Origin: Halocafeteria seosinensis
Lineage: Eukaryota; Sar; Bigyra; Bicosoecida
DNA: 64,000 bases
Assembly (NCBI GenBank): GCA_001687465.1
Contig: LVLI01000005.1
Location: 327,145-391,144 of the forward strand
Reading direction: 5' to 3'
Shown: positions 54,401-64,000 of the stretch, in pieces
Numbering within the stretch: the first letter of the stretch is position 1
Layout: each line of letters begins with the position of its first letter
Notes under the pieces: generated by a model
Database searches by the model: none
Told to the model about the DNA's origin: nothing
The model's input: the letters and a program-made list of their open reading frames with translations, nothing else
Translations under genes and position numbers: made by a program

Positions 54401-57400
54401 TTTAAAGAAAAGTGATATTGTCGAAGTCAAGAGCATGGGGAAGCCTCCGGAGGCCGTTAAACTGGTTATTGAAACTGTGTGCATCATGATGGAAGTCAAA
54501 CCGGATAGAGTTACAGCCGAGAATGGGAAGGACAAAGTGAATGACTACTGGACGCCTGCGAAGAAACAGTTACTCAGTGACCCCAAATTTGTTGGAAGGT
54601 TACTTAAGTACGACAAGGATAATATCCCGGACAGTATTGTAAACCAATTGCAGCCGTACCTCGAGCAGCCAGAATTCACCCCTGAAACTGTTCAAAAGTC
54701 ATCTTACGCTGCTTCGGGTCTATGCCGATGGGTTCGTGCCGTTCTCAAATACTACAGTGTCTCAAAGACTGTAGCTCCCAAGCGAGCAGCACTCAAGGAG
54801 GCGGAAGAAAAGTATGAGAGCGCTCAAAAGGTCCTCAAAGAAAAGGAACAGCAGCTTCAGGATGTGAATGACCAGCTCGCGCGACTAATGCAACAATTTG
54901 AAGAGGCCAACGAAAAGAAGCAGAACCTTGAGCAGCAGATGGAGCAATGCCAAGGGCGACTAAATCGCGCTAACATTCTGATCGATTCTCTGGGGGGCCA
55001 GAAAGAAGGATGGCGGAATAAGTCACATGACCTGGCAAAGAAAAAGGAGTCCATCGTCGCGAATATGCTTCTTGCCGGTGGAATGGTGGGCTACTTGGGC
55101 CCTTTTCCGAGCGACCTCAGGGCGGCTGCTTTATTTCGTTGGGAGCTTTTCTGCGATAACAATGGTATGACGTTTGACGGCGCCGACCGGGATACTAGCA
55201 CTCATCATCAGCAGAGCGGAAGAGAACGTGACACGTCAGCCCGCTCTCATGAGGAACAAGGTAGTGGTCGGAAGGAAGAAAGTGCCAGGTCTGGTGGTTC
55301 TGTGGGCATCAAGGAACCTCGGTTTAGTTTGCAGGATGTCCTAGGAGATCCAATAACCATTCGTGGATGGAACGCCAACTATCTGCCGGTGGATAAGTTT
55401 AGCATCGAAAATGGTATCATCTTGCACCAGAGTTCGAAATGGCCATTGATGATCGATCCTCAGGGTCAAGCAACACGTTGGATACGAGCGCAATCTGAAT
55501 CAGAAGAGACAAAGAAAGAGGAAGACAGTAAGAAAGAACAAGGCGTAAGTGCAGGCGCGGCGGGCTCCAGCGGAGTCGTCAATAAGCTGAGGAAAGGGAA
55601 AGGGAAGAAATCACAGCAGCAAAAGAGTTCAAACCTGCGAATCCTTCAGCCTGATTCCCCTGGATTTTACAGGGCGATCGAAGCGGCAGTGCAATATGGG
55701 CACCATGTACTTATCGAAAATGTAGGTGAGGAGTTGGACCCCTTCTTAGACAGTATCTTACTGAAGGAAACGAAATATCAAGGCTCGATGCGTGTGATCC
55801 AACTAGGAGACAACGTGGTGGAATTCAATGAGAGCTTTAAACTGTACCTCTCCTCTAGAATGGCTACACCTCACTACTCGCCAGAAACGCGCGCAAAAGT
55901 AAATCTGTTGAATTTTACCGCAACACCGGCAGGGCTCCAAGACCAGATGCTTGGAATCGTGGTCGCAAAAGAAAACCCCGAAATGGAGCAACAGAGACAG
56001 CAGCTGGTACAGGAAACGGCTGAGAATTCCATGCAGCTTCAGCAGACTGAAGATAGGGTCTTAGAATTGTTGTCTACGGTCGAAGGCAACATTTTAGACA
56101 ATCAGAACCTCATTGACACACTGGCAGAGAGCAAGCAGATCAGTGATAAAGCAGAGGAGCAGCTGAAGAAAGCGGAAGAAACACAGAAGACCATCCAAGC
56201 CACCCGGACAGAGTATACAGCCGTTGCGGTGCGTGCTTCCACGTTATATTTCGTTGTCAGTTCTCTACACCACGTGGATCCGATGTATCAGTTCAGTCTA
56301 GCATGGTTCATTCGCCTGTTTAACATTGCACTGGATCGGGCAAAAGGTTCCAAACGGAAGCTCGTTGAACGATTGGAAAGCCTCATATATACGTTTACGC
56401 TTCTCTTCTATCAAAATGTATGTCGAAGTCTCTTCGAAAAGGATAAGCAATTGCTCAGTTTTCTGATGGCGTTGCGCATTATAGAAAGCGAAGCGGGGTA
56501 CCCTAGCCAATGTTTATCGTACTTGCTAACGGGGAACACCACAATGAAGATGGAGCATTCGAACCCCACGAAAGAAATTGGCGAATGGTTACCGGATACG
56601 GTTTGGGCTCATGTCGATGGGTTACATGCTGTAGCTTCTGGTCCTTTGAGGACTTTCTTGGACCTGTTTTATCAACAGCCTGAGCGCTTCCAATTCCTGA
56701 TGTTCTCCGATAATCCGATTAACGATTTTGCTGTGGAGATGGTCACAATAATAAATGCTGTTGAGCATAGTACACAGGAAAATCTGAAGGAACTGCAGGA
56801 GAACACGTTCCCCAGAAGAAGCGAGGAAATCACTCTAGGAGGCTCTTCTATTACCGTCGGCTGTCAAAGTAAGCTGATGGTGCAATACCTTGACTCAAAC
56901 CGCCAGAAGCGGGGCCACAGAAGGAAGCATCGGCAAAAGCAAGGAAGCAACAAAGATGAAAAGTTGCCAAAGTGGATTATCGACGACCTCAACGAATTGA
57001 CCATGCTAGACCATTTGGCAATCCTTCGGTTCATGCGACCGTCTAAAGCTGTCGAAACGGTGAATGATTTGATACGCGAAACTCTGGGTCGGGAGTTCAT
57101 AGAACCTGTTCCTCTAGACTTGGAGTCTGTATTTGAGGACTCTTCCTTCGAAACTCCACTGCTATTTATCCTTAGCTCCGGCGCCGACCCCATGCAAACA
57201 TTCCTTAACTTTGCAGAAAGCCGCGGATATAGCAAGAAAACAAGAATCATCTCATTGGGACAAGGGCAAGGTCCTATAGCAGAATCGGTGATTAATGAAG
57301 CCATTCAGAACGGCAGTTGGGTCTGCTTACAGAATTGTCATTTGGCAGCGAGCTGGCTGCCGTCACTTGAGAAGATAATCAATTCATTTTCGTCTGACAC

Positions 57401-59045
57401 GGTACACCAAGACTTCAGGCTTTGGCTAACGTCCATGCCGACCCCTCAGTTTCCTGTATCCGTTCTCCAGGCCGCTGTGAAAATGACTAGCGAGCCTCCC
57501 AAAGGACTGCGAGCTAGCCTCATGAACAGTTTCAACAGCATTACCGATGATTGGACGAATGCCAGTGAGCAACCAAAGACCCTTCGAAAGCTCTTGTTTG
57601 GATTGTGCTTTCTCCATGCCACAACCTTGGAACGACGGAAGTATGGGCCACTAGGTTGGAACATTCCCTACCAATTCTCGGAAAGCGACTTGCAAATTAG
57701 TATGAACCAGTTGCGCATGTTCCTGGACGAATCCTGGACCAATACAGATCCTAGCGAAAGATCGAACAAGGAAATCGTGCCGTTCAAGGCACTGCAGTAT
57801 TTGACGGCAGAGTGCAACTATGGTGGAAGGGTAACAGATGCCAAGGACCGCCGATGCCTGTGGGCCCTGGTACAGCACTTGTATTCGGAGAAAACGCTTT
57901 TAGAGGACTTTCAAACTTGCGATGATGACAGGTACTCAATGCCTCAGCAACTTGATAAACAGTCTCTCCTAGATTATGCCTACAGCCTACCCTTCAGCGA
58001 ACAGCCAGGTGTATTTGGGCTCCATAGCAATGCAGAGATTGCAGCTGCTCGTGCAGAAACCGTATACTTATTTTCTACGGCCACTATTTTGCGATCCAAA
58101 GATCTTGCCGTTGCAATGCAAGCAGGTGGCTCGACTGAAGGCGAGGGATCCGATGAGGAAGTCAGTGGAAGTGGTGGTTTGCTTAACCAAGTTACGGATA
58201 TGTTAGATAAGATCCCAGCTGAATTCGACACTGAAGAGGTTGCCAAGCAGTTTCCCGTGAGACATGAGGAATCGATGAACACTGTTCTTCGACAAGAATT
58301 ATTCCGCTTCAATGCATTGATCCGTAGAGTGCGAGAGTCATTATTCAGTTTGAGAGATGCACAAAAAGGACTTGTGGTAATGTCCGGGGACCTCGAACTG
58401 ATTGCTGATAGCATACAACGAGGTGTAGTCCCCGAATACTGGAGTGCCGTGGCGTATCCATCGATGAAGCCATTGGGATCTTGGGTATCGGACTTAGCCG
58501 CCCGTATACAATTCTTGCAATCATGGATAGAAAATGGGCATCCAAATGCATTTTGGATCAGCGGCTTCTTCTTCACCCAAGCATTCCTCACCGGCACGTT
58601 GCAGAACTATGCACGGAAGTATAAAGTACCAATCGATACAATCGAATTCGACTTCCAGGTCCTGGACGATACGGAGAAAGAGTACTTAGACAAGGGCAAG
58701 GATCCACCCGAAGACGGAGCTTATGTATATGGCTTAATCCTTGAAGCTGCTGTCTGGAATATGGAAACTAAAGTGATCGAAGATCAGCCTCCGCAGCAGT
58801 TGACGTGCTTGATGCCGTTGATACACTTCCAGCCGCAACCGTCCAAAGTACTGAACGAACGTCGAAACAACTCCCATGACTACACTTGCCCAGTATATCG
58901 GACTCCCGCCCGCAGAGGGACGTTGTCTACCACGGGGCATAGTACAAACTACGTCCTTGATATCTTGCTACCCATGCATTCGGGTGATAAGCAGGAGAAG
59001 TGGATACGGCGTGGAACTGCTCTTGTGTGCTCCACTGCCGAGTAG
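42406..59045 (+). CDS. DNAH1: Axonemal inner-arm dynein heavy chain, DNAH1 type
   Basis: This is a motor subunit of a single-headed inner dynein arm, driving sliding between axonemal doublets. Exons 42406-43805 and 43865-59045 (59-bp intron) give 5,526 residues, well above the roughly 4,265 of human DNAH1. The start is the first ATG; the frame upstream begins with GTG. The first 330 residues are disordered. The tail and linker follow, with WLYLEPIF, FPRFFFLSNDELLEILS and NDFEWMAQLRYYW. AAA1 has GPAGTGKTETTKDLAK (about 2447) and CFDEFNRI; AAA2 has GETCAGKSS (about 2727); AAA3 has GETGTGKS (about 3133) and FIDDLNMP; AAA4 has GVGGSGRRS (about 3623). Stalk and microtubule-binding domain are at 3876-4189, and the C-terminus carries GTLSTTGHSTNYV. 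Similarity along the tail and linker favours DNAH1 over DNAH3/7/12. Extra length comes from charged insertions. Confidence 0.92.
52720..53010 (+). other. Charged coiled-coil insertion between AAA3 and AAA4 of the dynein
   Basis: About 95 codons form a heptad-rich, Glu/Lys helix interrupted by a Lys run (KKKKKKKHKK, about 52870-52895) and a PPLLPE break, then a second helix. In DNAH1-type chains this interval is short and has no coiled coil, as far as I recall. Confidence 0.6.
54090..55030 (+). other. Dynein stalk: antiparallel coiled coil with microtubule-binding tip
   Basis: The first helix runs about 54090-54430, the globular tip (KPPEAVKLVIETVCIM to LCRWVRAVLKYY) about 54435-54755, and the return helix about 54770-55030. 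The order and spacing fit the conserved stalk of axonemal dyneins. Confidence 0.85.
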
Positions 59046-59111
59046 TCATTTCCAGAAACGCTTCTGGTACAAGCAACAACAATATACATGTGATCATCCG
59101 ACCACCGCCAT

Positions 59112-59486
59112 CTACCTTTCTTCCTCCTGATTTGCGCTTGCCGTTTCTTTCGCCTCTGCTTGTTGTTCAAGGCGCTTGGATAGTTCCTGAGCATGCTTCT
59201 CCCGCTTCCCTTGGTTGGATGGAGGGTTGTCCAATGCTGCACTGGGATCCGGTCGATTTCGATGATTCCAGAGGTCCCGTAGAGGGTCAACCAGTAGCTG
59301 CACGAAAGTGTTTCTTCCCTCTTCCGAGGCCCCGGTCGCCGGGGTGGTGGCATTCTGCGCGTGTTTTCGACTGGAGGACACCATGCCGTACAGAAAACAC
59401 GCAGCCATCATTAAACTGCAGCCAAATGTCCATCTTGATAGACCATTACTTCCGGGTCGACGGCCGTAATCCAGTCCAATTGACAT
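59112..59486 (-). CDS. Small single-pass membrane protein, unknown function
   Basis: A 124-residue single-exon frame starts at the ATG at 59486. One hydrophobic segment (WTFGCSLMMAACFLYGM, about residues 21-38) follows a short N-terminus containing RR. The rest is hydrophilic: a Leu-containing helix around FVQLLVDPLRDLWNHR, then a Gln/Glu/Lys-rich coiled helix to the end. This plan, with an N-terminal anchor and a charged C-terminal helix, is common among small mitochondrial inner-membrane or ER proteins, but I recognise no family. It converges on the dynein gene with 66 bp between stops and is divergent from MAK5. The ordered layout and good fit between neighbours support a real gene. Confidence 0.55.
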   Translation of the reverse strand: MSIGLDYGRRPGSNGLSRWTFGCSLMMAACFLYGMVSSSRKHAQNATTPATGASEEGRNTFVQLLVDPLRDLWNHRNRPDPSAALDNPPSNQGKREKHAQELSKRLEQQAEAKETASANQEEER

Positions 59487-59762
59487 TATTTCACTTCCAA
59501 ATTTCCACCACCTACAGCTACAATACACTCACGCACACAGACTTAACTTGTATGTAAAATGCACACAACACATGTGCCAGGGGACCTTGTATAGAGTGCA
59601 TGGCATGTGAATGAATGAGAATGAAGTTGAAGTTGCAAGTGACACAGATTCATCTATTTAGATAAAGCGTATTGATTGGCTGCTACCACAGATCTTGATC
59701 GACCAATAGATACAGATTATTTTCCTACCTTATGCTTCTGTGTTGTGGTTGTGGAATTCATC
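59487..59762. promoter_or_regulatory. Bidirectional upstream region between small membrane protein gene and MAK5
   Basis: This 276-bp gap lies between divergent starts. It contains CA/TG-rich runs near 59530-59610 and an AT-rich patch near 59650. No clear TATA box was seen. Confidence 0.35.
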
Positions 59763-62551
59763 ATGGAGCAGGAAGAAGAGGCTGTCAACCTGTCGTCCTT
59801 ACCTCAACCAGAGTTCGAGAGCGCCGAATGGGACCATTTACCATGGCAACAAGTGCCTCTACATGAGGATGGTGGAGGGAAATCAGTAGGATATTGGCAG
59901 GAGTACGGACTCCATTCCTTGGAAACTCTTCCTGGGGACGCATACGACGTCATTAAAGGCGAACTCGGGGAGGTGAACATTGAAGAGTAGGTGTTGAAGG
60001 CATTCTTTATTGAGTATTGACTTGTAGTGCAAAGAATACATCCTCTATTCTATTAGCACAGTTCTGAACAAGACTCAACGACCAAACAGAAGAGGAAAAA
60101 AGCCAAAAAAAAGAAAAAAAGTCAACCCACAGTGGAATCGACCACCGACAACACACCTACGACGACGACAGGTGTCGAACCGCTACGAGATGACGATTCC
60201 CAGGCAGAGAAACGCCCATCAGAGGACGCTGGGCTGTCCGAAGAGGGACCACGGGCAACCAAGAAGCAAAAGACGGGAAAGCAGTCCAAGAAGGGGGCCT
60301 CGACGAAAGACGCAACCAACGTGTTGCCACCGGCGCTGCAAGAGAGTCTTGAGAGGGTTGAAAACGGCTGGTCTCACATCACACTACATCCCCACCTTAA
60401 GGAAAATTTGGCAAGGGTACGTGCTGGTATTTGTCTTTACCTATAACGTATCATTTATAAAAGAGGAGGTTATCTGGTTCGCAGAGTGGCTTTTACGATC
60501 CAACTCCGATTCAAGAAGCCAGCATACCCACTGCAATAACCCACTACAAGGATGTGCTGGGTGCAGCAGAAACTGGAAGCGGGAAAACATTGGCATATGG
60601 CCTTCCGATTATTCATCGTCTTTTACAACGCCGAGAAAAGATGGGAATGGACACGCTGACGGACGAAACAGGAAGCAAAACAAAGAATGTCACTGCAAGG
60701 TGGACGACCTTACCCGCACTAATAGTTACGCCTACACGTGAACTCGCAGTTCAGGTTAAAAAGCATTTGAGTGCAATGGCTGAAGGTACTTACATCCGGG
60801 TTGAAATTATCGTTGGTGGATTGGCTATGCAAAAGCAGGAGCGGGTATTGTCTAATAGACCTGATATTATCGTAGGAACGCCAGGTCGTTTATGGGAACT
60901 GATCCGCAATGGATATCCATTCTTGAACGACCTCCCGAGCCTCCAATTTCTCGTGTTAGACGAAGCCGACAAACTTGTGGAACGAGGGCATTTTGTTGAT
61001 CTGACCAACATCCTTGAACAAATCAATCCCACTAGTGAACCAGGGGATGAAGATGAAGACAATGTCACCATGCCGAAGAATGATGCTGTGGAATCTGAAA
61101 GTGAGGAGCATAAAATAAGGGAGATTGACCCAAAAAAGAGTTGGCAACGCCAGACTCTTTTGTTTTCGGCGACGCTTGGAATGGGTACTAGGAAAACTCA
61201 AGAAGACACCGCCATGGCGCTGCTTGACGCTAAGCTGCGGGATAGCGGGAAGAAGGGGTCAGGGGATGGAAAACAAGGCATTAGCAAGAACATGAGGCGA
61301 AAGCTTAAGAAGCAAGTAACGCAACTTTCTCCTGTGGAAGCTATTCTGCAGCGTGTAGGTATCGACAAAGAACCGTCCATCATAAATGTTGCTAATGAAT
61401 CTTCTCAGTCTACACGGGATGGACAGACTCATGAAACAGGAAAGGAGGAGGAAGCCTCTTACTATCTCCGAACGGGTAAAGAGGCTCTTGAAGGAGGTAA
61501 TGAGGAGGAAACTGCGGAGGTTAAACGCGTAAACCTGCCAGCAGGTTTAAGTCTTGGTAAAGTCGCTTGTGAACAGAATGCGAAGAACGAATCTTTGTAT
61601 CATTTCTTATTGTTTCATCGGGGAAAGGCCCTAATATTCGTGAACACCATCAATAGTCTCAGGAAGGTCTCAACACTGCTGAGTGTTCTTAAACTGAAGG
61701 TGTACTCACTGCATGCGCAAATGCAGCAAAAGCAAAGACTGAAAAACGTCGATGGCTTTAACAGCAGCGAAGATGGAATACTGGTAGCAACGGATGTCGC
61801 CGCACGGGGGTTGGACTTATCTCTTGTTGACATAGTTATCCACTACTCTTTGCCCCATAGTGCGGAAACATTTGTGCATCGGTCAGGGAGAACTGCTAGG
61901 GCACGTCGCAGTGGGTTTGCCGTTGCGCTGGTTGGACCCGAAGATCAGAAACGATATTGGCAAATTACTAAAGTGCTTGATTTTCCTCGTGGTTTTCCTG
62001 ATGTTGCTCTGGATCATAAACATCACAAACGAATTAAGGCCAGAACCAATCTTGCAACAAAGATTCAGCAACATATCCTTAAAGTCAACAAGGAGCATGC
62101 GCAGTATCTTTGGCTAAAGAAGACTATAGACAATGCTGATACAACGGTGGATGATTATACCTTAGAAGAACTTGAATCTCGTGAAAGGGATCTCAATGAT
62201 GCGAAGGACGACAGCGGAAGCGATCGCTCGGTGAAGATAGCCAAGAAAGAACTCAATTATCTACTTAAACAACCTCTGGTCCAGAAAGGCACATCTCTAA
62301 AATACATTGCTTCAAGTAGGTCTGACGTGGCTCCCACTCTGCTAAACTCTTCAGCGACGGCTGACACGAACGGAAATAGGGACGATTTGCTCCAGAGGCT
62401 TATGGATTCCAACAGTGGAGTCCGACGACACGTGGGAGGATTTAATGTCGATGTTGGAAAAGGAGGCAAGAAAAAGGCCAATAAAGGGAAAAAGGGTATA
62501 CTTACGAAAGATGACATCGACCAAGCAGCAAAAGAGGCTACAATAGGGTAG
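59763..62551 (+). CDS. MAK5: DEAD-box RNA helicase, MAK5/DDX24 type
   Basis: Mak5/DDX24 is a nucleolar helicase needed for 60S ribosomal subunit assembly. Exons 59763-59986, 60062-60416 and 60485-62551 give 881 residues, with introns of 75 and 68 bp. The N-terminal exon has the Mak5-type segment in which a W-x-x-V/L stretch leads to a LETLPGDAYDVIKG block, followed by Lys-rich, acidic disorder. Helicase motifs are YDPTPIQEASIP (Q motif), LGAAETGSGKTLAYG (motif I, 218-228), PTRELAVQ, GTPGRLW, VLDEADKLVERGHF (about 350), LLFSATL, FVNTINSLRK, ATDVAARGLDL and VHRSGRTARA. GAAETGSGKT and the DEADKLVE-x-GHF string are hallmarks of this group. A long acidic and Lys-rich insertion lies between the SAT motif and the second RecA domain, as in other Mak5 proteins. 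The C-terminus ends in a basic GKGGKKKANKGKKG tail. Confidence 0.93.
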
Positions 62552-62688
62552 TAGAAGGTACACAATGGTTTAGAGTGTCAGGTTGCCAGTTGAACTAAAA
62601 AACCGAAACGAAACAGCGCATTCGATAGAGATCGACACTACTAATGAGACAAAGCTAGCATTTCTTTCTTCCTATCCATGGTTCCATC

Positions 62689-63119
62689 TTATGCGTATTC
62701 GCGCTGCTGCCGCTCGACTTCCTCAATATATTGTTTCATAGCATCCTCTTTGGACATCCCTGGGGACACATAATTGCATGGGGCTTCCGACATCCAACAG
62801 CACTGATAAACACCACTCACCCTTGTTGGCGTTCCAAGCATCCCATTTTGCTTTCCCTTCGAAGTCAAACATTCCAGGTCTGCAGAAATCAAAGCACATC
62901 ATAGAGGTGCAAGATACCGAAAGCGTGTTTTCGTCCATACGTCATACACACCCACACACCCAAGACCTACCGGCTCGTATTGCAGTCGCCTATGGTAGCC
63001 TGTTTGTAGAGGCCATAGGCTTTCAGTTTCTCGTCATTGGGCACTGTCTTGCTGGGCTTAAAGTTCCGAACACTCTCAGCGACTTGATTGAAGCGCTGTT
63101 CCAGATCTGAATCGGCCAT
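62689..63119 (-). CDS. ACBP: Acyl-CoA-binding protein (ACBP)
   Basis: A small cytosolic carrier that binds medium- and long-chain acyl-CoA esters and supplies them to lipid metabolism. Exons 62971-63119, 62821-62879 and 62689-62759 give 92 residues, the usual size for free ACBP. Introns of 91 and 61 bp have GT-AG borders. All family landmarks are present: [65 protein letters not shown] and YIEEVE. The acyl-CoA-contacting Tyr and Lys of the YGLYKQAT block and the Lys/Trp of KAKWDAW are in place. The spliced frame is needed; the unspliced frames are broken. It converges on MAK5 with 137 bp between stop codons. Confidence 0.96.
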
Positions 63120-63252
63120 GGTTGCTTAATAAGACAAGACAACAACAACAAAACGATGATGCCAAACGAGTAAAATAAAGATATAACTTGTATAGTTTGA
63201 CAACTCTTGAAAATGTAGAGATCGTACATGAATTAGACTACAAATGCGCTAG

Positions 63253-63273
63253 AGCTAGCTGCTGCTGCTAGCT
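63253..63273. repeat. Perfect 7-bp inverted repeat around a TGC repeat
   Basis: AGCTAGC and GCTAGCT flank a seven-base TGCTGCT loop, 134 bp upstream of the ACBP start. It could be a protein-binding dyad or chance. Confidence 0.35.
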
Positions 63274-63877
63274 ACGAAGTGCTCAATCACCATGATAACA
63301 TACCGCTGTGAAACAACCAGTGCTAGTAAGTACATTTGACGTACACAACATTGGAAGACCGAGAAAGTTACGCTGTATGGCTTCCGTGAATGGAGTGGAA
63401 CGTTGCTGGGTGCTGCTGTTTCGCTTCCTCCCTAGACCTGGGTAGCTGCACCTTCTTCGACCTCGAGCAGGAGATGTACTTTAATCTGGGCTATGATGAC
63501 GAAAATGAGGTGGACGGAATCTCTGGGGAGCCCCCTCCCGCGTCAGGTGGAGGCTTGTCATTGGTCACAACTGTTGCGTCGGGAACAACACTTCATCCTG
63601 CCTGCGCGGTCTTGGCGTTGGCGCCGCTGTGGCAGGCTCAGGGTCTTCTCCTGCCAGACTGAGCCTTGTCGGTACCTCTGACATTGTGGGCGCAGGCATG
63701 GCTCCTCCCCCGATGCCTCCTGAGCTTAACCAGTGCTGTGTTCCCNCACGGTGCATGTCAGCAAGGCTGCAGGAACAGCGGGCCCGTCGCTGCTTAACAC
63801 GGGCGCATACCGCCCCTCGTTAAGAGGATGTGGTCAACTCCCCGGCTGTGTGCAGAGCCGGCAGACTTTTGTAGCGC

Positions 63878-63885
63878 TATAAATA
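63878..63885 (+). promoter_or_regulatory. TATA-like element (TATAAATA) near right edge
   Basis: TATAAATA follows an AGCGCT palindrome about 120 bp before the window end. It could be a promoter for a plus-strand gene lying beyond the edge. Confidence 0.25.
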
Positions 63886-64000
63886 ACGTATTAGTGGACT
63901 ATATTGGTTAAATTAAAGGTTTACATACTCGCACTGTCCTAAATTGTCCTGTGGCAGCCCTCCTCTCTACACATACCCGCAATCCTGGCTAGGTTAAGGG

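Larger units (their letters stand above)
63120..64000. other. Unassigned right edge with a GC-rich block
   Basis: These 881 bp lie upstream of ACBP. About 63120-63350 is ordinary AT-rich flank and should hold the ACBP promoter. From about 63400 to 63840 the composition becomes GC-rich, with short open frames in all phases, none with a known family; a partial gene or an old repeat is possible. One base at 63746 is N. The last 120 bp return to AT-rich sequence. Confidence 0.35.

Noticed and set aside
57980-58597. 205-codon minus-strand frame inside the dynein gene
   Set aside because: It is antisense to conserved dynein C-terminal sequence, and composition and lack of family match mark it as a shadow.
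15837-59045. Alternative genetic code or programmed frameshift in the giant and dynein genes
   Set aside because: Both long exons are continuously open in one frame, and TAA, TAG and TGA all act as stops at gene ends in the window.

Overview
The window is nuclear DNA from a flagellated, single-celled eukaryote. It shows compact genes, GT-AG introns mostly 58-91 bp long, short intergenic gaps, standard stop codons (TAA, TAG and TGA all end genes) and an axonemal dynein. Polo kinase, BFR1-like, SUV3 and dynein genes beside a plant-organelle-like ProRS fit a stramenopile or another SAR-type protist best. That placement is inference; the sequence does not settle it.

Layout, left to right. A partial BFR1-like coiled-coil gene (-) and a PLK1-type polo kinase (-) come first. 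An organellar-type prolyl-tRNA synthetase (+) then converges on a SUV3 mitochondrial RNA helicase (-), and the two stop codons overlap by 7 bp. A DDX49/Dbp8 helicase (-) follows, divergent from CIAO1 (+), a cytosolic iron-sulfur targeting WD40 protein. Next is a five-exon UPF0598 (C8orf82-like) gene (+). From 15.8 to 39.8 kb lies a giant surface protein gene of about 7,894 codons, almost all in one 23-kb exon. Then come a gene with an extended PHD zinc finger (+), a 5,526-residue inner-arm axonemal dynein heavy chain of DNAH1 type (+), a small single-pass membrane protein (-), a MAK5/DDX24 helicase (+) and acyl-CoA-binding protein (-). The last 0.9 kb is unassigned and partly GC-rich.

The most unusual object is the giant protein. 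It has a signal peptide, three tandem copies of an unfamiliar beta-type module, cadherin-like units, a very long array of IPT/TIG Ig-like repeats, a cysteine-rich GCC2/GCC3 block, a 650-residue juxtamembrane region and a polytopic membrane module with a basic tail. It resembles fibrocystin and other IPT proteins in part but matches no named family I know as a whole. Its closeness to a flagellar dynein suggests, but does not show, a flagellar or cell-surface role.

Functional groups are ribosome biogenesis (MAK5, DDX49), organellar gene expression (ProRS, SUV3), cell division and motility (PLK, dynein) and housekeeping (CIAO1, ACBP). They look like ordinary nuclear neighbours, not an operon. 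Exon coordinates were worked out by hand from splice signals and phase; nearly all joins preserve frame and family similarity.
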